From Gordionus sp. m RMFG-2023 (lineage: Eukaryota > Nematomorpha > Gordioida > Chordodea > Parachordodidae), in NCBI RefSeq assembly GCF_954871325.1, contig NC_088775.1, positions 80,515,561 to 80,579,560 on the forward strand: DNA of 64,000 nucleotides, read 5' to 3'. Positions 60,905 to 64,000 of the stretch are shown in pieces. Numbering within the stretch: position 1 is the first letter of the stretch; each line of letters begins with the position of its first letter. A program made the position numbers and the translations under genes. The notes below the pieces were generated by a model. That model did not search any database. It was not told the origin of the DNA and was given only the letters and a program-made list of their open reading frames with translations.

Positions 60905-60938
60905 TGGTGCATATATGCACCGTTAACCAGTAAAGGGA
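60905..60938 (+). repeat. Palindrome GGTGCATATATGCACC, site C
   Basis: The palindrome is followed by GTTAACCAGTAAAGGG. Reversed, this reads CCCTTTACTGGTTAAC, a start typical of piggyBac termini. No TTAA lies directly after it (AATGAGTTTAA follows). Confidence 0.9.
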
Positions 60939-61150
60939 ATGAGTTTAATTGTTAGGAGATGTATCTTTTATTTCATAACCAGCAAATCTGATAGGTGCTG
61001 AAAAAGAAAGAAGCACGAAGCTACATTTACTAATTCTCAAAAAGAGGCTATTTTACACTTTAAAAATGTATGTGACATTATGCGCCACAAGTGAAATGCC
61101 AGAAATATTAGATATTCAATTCTGAGCATATTAATATTTTAAAGATCAAT

Positions 61151-61285
61151 CGTGACAATCCCACAGAAGTCGCTGATTCATTTCTTTTTCTCATCATGAC
61201 GATCCAGCAGAAGTCGTTGGTTCACATATTTCTCTCTCTCATGACGAGCGCTTCAGAGGTCTCTGGTTCAAATACTTATTTCTCA
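61151..61285. repeat. Tandem repeat, unit about 45 bp, three copies
   Basis: Units start at CGTGAC (61151), CATGAC (61195) and CATGAC (61240). Each contains a CAGAAGTCG-like block and then GATTCA or GGTTCA followed by a T/C-rich tail. Differences of 15-25 percent between units show some age. It lies in the hAT-like insertion. Confidence 0.75.
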
Positions 61286-61766
61286 TAATATAGGTGAATC
61301 CATCGCAGAATAGAACATAGTTAAGAATAATTCCTCATATATAAACAAACTGGGACGATATAGGTGAATGGCTATTATGGATAACTGATAATCTATGAAT
61401 GTTTTTAGCAGAAAAAAAGGTCCTCAACGATTCGGAATTTTAATTTTAGACTTTTTCTACTTCTTTCCAAATGCTACTTTCAAATAATCAATTAGTCTGT
61501 CATCAATATCTAGTGTACTCGATAAAGAAAGATGCAATATATTATTATTGTTGTAAATTTTTATAAAATTTGACAAACAAATTTTCAGAACATTGCAAAA
61601 AATTATCAAATAAACTTAGGTAAATTCTGTTTTTTAGGGGGCCGCCAAATTATTATTTGTTCTGGGCCACCAAATGTTTCTGCACGGCGCTGGGCATGGA
61701 TATCTATAAACAAAATTTTGTGCGTATTTTTTTGGCTAAAATATTGGGTTAGCCATTTAACAATAC

Positions 61767-63675
61767 CAAACACAATCATCCTAAATATAATCTATCATTA
61801 TTTTGTTGGAAATTTTTTATTATCACAATCATTATCTAATTACATTTGTGCTTATTAAAAATTAAACATTTTATTTTTTTTTATAAGAAAATATTTGCAA
61901 ATTGAATTTTGATTGTTTAAATTGAAAAATGATTTTAAGCACGTGTTTCTCCACTTTTTAGTTTTATTTCTCGTTTTTTTGTGTGAAAGAAAAAGATGTT
62001 TTTTTCATTGTTTTACATTCTTAATTATAGTATATTTTATTTTATTTGATAAAACAAATGCCATAGATTGGATAAATATTTAACAATATATGATATTTTT
62101 TATTATACAATTCGGATAAGTCCCGATTTAAGTTGTGACTTATCTTCATATTAATTTTTATACCACTACGCGCATAAATGTCTTGCGAAGATAAAATCAA
62201 AAATCGCGCTGAAAATCCCTAAAACTGTGAAAAGTCTTAAAAATAATTATATGGAATTATCAGCAAATATTAAACATATTTATAGGTGTGTACTATGTTG
62301 CATTTTTGCGTTACAAAAATATGCATTATGCAAATCGTAAACAAAAATAACGTTTTATTAAAATATCCCCGTCTATGTAAATGAGAAAAAAACGCGTGAT
62401 ATTTGTAGATTTTTTCATACTTTAACAGTTTTAACAAGTGGGATGTAGAACTTTTTATTCTTCGCTAGGAATGTAAATGTTGATTAAAGAAAAAGGATAT
62501 ATAATGGAGAAATTATGATGCGAAAAAGGATTATTTTTTTTAACTAAAATTTACTTTTTAATTTTTTACTTTTATTTTTCTTATATTAATTTTAATTTTC
62601 TTTTATTTTGATTATGTTTTTCACTTTGTATTTAATTATAATTATTATTACTTAATAAAGGATTCAACTATAATTTTAGTATATATTTTCTTTTTATATT
62701 TAGGTTCCAACTTTTCTCAATAAGCAAAAACTCTCAATTGTGATAATTTTTTATTTTACGCTACTTTTTATAAAATTTCAATCCTAACAATGAAATTTCT
62801 ATAAATTAAATTGTTAAAATATTTTTACAATTTACATAATGCAACTATAAAGTGGCAAAATATTTTATCATTTGATTAAAATCAATGAATATGAAGCACT
62901 TCAAACATATTTTCCAAATAATTCTAACATATTCAACAAAGAGAATAAAATAAATGATGAGCCAAAAAATTATACATATTATATGAAGATGCCGAATGTA
63001 CATCTCCTCTAAAATGGCGCTTAAGAATATGAAGTAGTTTGTCACTTGTTATCACTGTTTTATAAATTCATATTCCTTCATTTAAGCATTTATTAAAATT
63101 TTGAAATTATTTCTTGAGAATGAAATAGAATCATTATTTTTTCTTTCTTGATCTTAATTGTATGCAGCCATTTGAATAAAATGACATTAATCTTGAATAA
63201 AATGTAAATGAAGGATTAGTTTAGTATGAAATCGTAATGTGCAATTGCTTTAAATACAGGAGAAAATCATATATCAATTAATTACTTGTAGGTGAGAAGA
63301 AAAGTGAATCATAATTCTTAGATAGAATTTACAAATAAATTAAAAGTAAAAAAAATTTCTAACCTTTAAAATAGAAATCCTCACTATTTTTTCAACATAT
63401 GCATTTTATTTACTCGGAGACCGTTTTTATTCCCAAAATGGGTCGCTTAAACAAACCACTTCCAAAAGATAGCGATTATACATTAGTATAAGCGCTCCAA
63501 ATGTTATAATTTTTGATATAAATTTATATTTATAAATAAATTAAAATTGTTTACTTTTTTTTTTACAATGTTCGTTTAGTACAAATTAAGCTATATTTAA
63601 AAGGCCATAGTTTAGCACAAAATAGTTAATAAAAATTTACCATGGCTATATTTATCATTCAGTAATAAAAAAAAT
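61767..63675. other. Intergenic region upstream of DDX49
   Basis: AT-rich. No gene, RNA gene or repeat was supported. The helicase promoter should lie in its last few hundred bases. Confidence 0.4.
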
Positions 63676-64000
63676 ATGGAAAAAAGAAAAAATTTTAAAG
63701 ATCTTGGCTTGGATAAATGGTTAATAGAGCAATGCCTTATTATGAATATATCAAACCCTACTCCAGTTCAAAAAGGATGCATACCTAAAATTCTTAAAGG
63801 TTGTATTAAGCATCAGAATAAAATTTAAATGTATTATAGGGGCAAATTGTATTGGAAATGCTAAAACTGGAAGTGGTAAAACAGCAGCTTTTGCTCTTCC
63901 TATCTTACAAAAATTTAGTGAAGATCCATATGGAATATTTGCATTAGTACTTACCCCTACTAGGTTATAAATTTGTTAATCAATTACAATATTATATGTT
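63676..64000 (+). CDS. DDX49: DEAD-box RNA helicase DDX49/Dbp8, 5' part only
   Basis: ATP-dependent helicase, nucleolar in relatives, needed for small-subunit rRNA processing. Exon 1 is 63676-63799 and exon 2 is 63840-63963, separated by a 40-nt GT-AG intron; the donor after exon 2 is GTTATA at 63964. The text [14 protein letters not shown] and [14 protein letters not shown] (Q motif), [17 protein letters not shown] (motif I, Walker A), [17 protein letters not shown] (motif Ia) follows human DDX49 closely, including the SEDPYGIF string that separates it from other DEAD-box proteins. The ATG is preceded by AATAAAAAAAAT. The gene continues beyond the window. Confidence 0.92.

Larger units (their letters stand above)
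57508..61692. mobile_element. hAT-like element inside the MITE
   Basis: The left end is CAGGGCCAGAGAGGCGAG and the right end, on the other strand, is CAGCGCCGTGCAGAAAC. Subterminal GGGCCACCAAAT repeats occur on both sides (57568 and 61663). The flanking 8-mers AAATTGGA and GGCATGGA share only their last four bases, so the target duplication is uncertain. It has no transposase of its own that I could see; most of its length is the piggyBac insertion and flanks. Confidence 0.6.
57405..61766. mobile_element. Foldback MITE, copy 9, split by a 4.2-kb insertion
   Basis: The left arm (57405-57500) has TTTGTTAAACGGTTTGATTT, ACGGCTAACCCGATAT and ACGCAAGTCTAAAGATTTTG. The right arm lies at about 61693-61766: GGCTAAAATATTGGGTTAGC then CATTTAACAATACC. 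Together they make one MITE whose middle was opened by the element at 57508-61692. All other copies are uninterrupted at this place. Confidence 0.7.

Noticed and set aside
61225-61275. Possible tRNA gene because of GGTTCAAAT
   Set aside because: No A box at the right distance and no cloverleaf pairing; the block is part of a 45-bp tandem repeat.

Overview
The window is a very AT-rich piece of a nuclear genome from a fast-evolving animal. Its spliced genes have metazoan-type orthologues (RNase H1, phosphatidylinositol 4-kinase beta, DDX49). Introns are either tiny (39-57 nt) or several kb long and filled with transposons. The species cannot be named from the sequence; a parasitic or otherwise derived lineage (myxozoan-, orthonectid- or dicyemid-like) is a guess from composition and intron size only.

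Host genes, left to right: RNase H1 (+, 1905-17299, seven exons, last intron 14.3 kb); an intronless PKA-like AGC kinase (+, 19669-20931); a calmodulin-like EF-hand protein (-, 21424-21882) convergent with the kinase; PI4K beta (+, 31060-55534, 15 exons rebuilt here, about 1242 residues); and the first two exons of a DDX49/Dbp8-type DEAD-box helicase (+, from 63676, running off the window). The proteins act in different processes (R-loop and primer removal, cAMP-type signalling, calcium sensing, Golgi PI4P synthesis, ribosome biogenesis). Nothing suggests an operon.

Mobile DNA fills most of the rest. The last RNase H1 intron holds a 4.84-kb DNA transposon with terminal inverted repeats of about 740 bp, and an RTE-clade LINE with a 14-bp target duplication. 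That LINE is itself split by a BED-finger hAT element with an exact 8-bp duplication (CTTTTCCC). PI4K beta introns hold a second RTE LINE, a LINE 3' scrap, a 1.44-kb hAT (duplication GTTATAGC), a 394-bp hAT MITE (duplication ACCATAAG) and many copies of a foldback MITE beginning TAGTGTTGTTAAACGG (nine copies in the window). At 57.4-61.8 kb one copy of that MITE is split by a hAT-like element, which in turn contains a nearly intact piggyBac transposase and three copies of the palindrome GGTGCATATATGCACC. A broken LTR-retrotransposon remnant lies at about 22.5-25.3 kb.

The points most worth checking are the long-TIR transposon, the palindromes around piggyBac, the DFG-to-DFA change in PI4K beta, the activation-loop insert and missing C-tail of the kinase, and an unexplained minus-strand ORF in the last PI4K beta intron.
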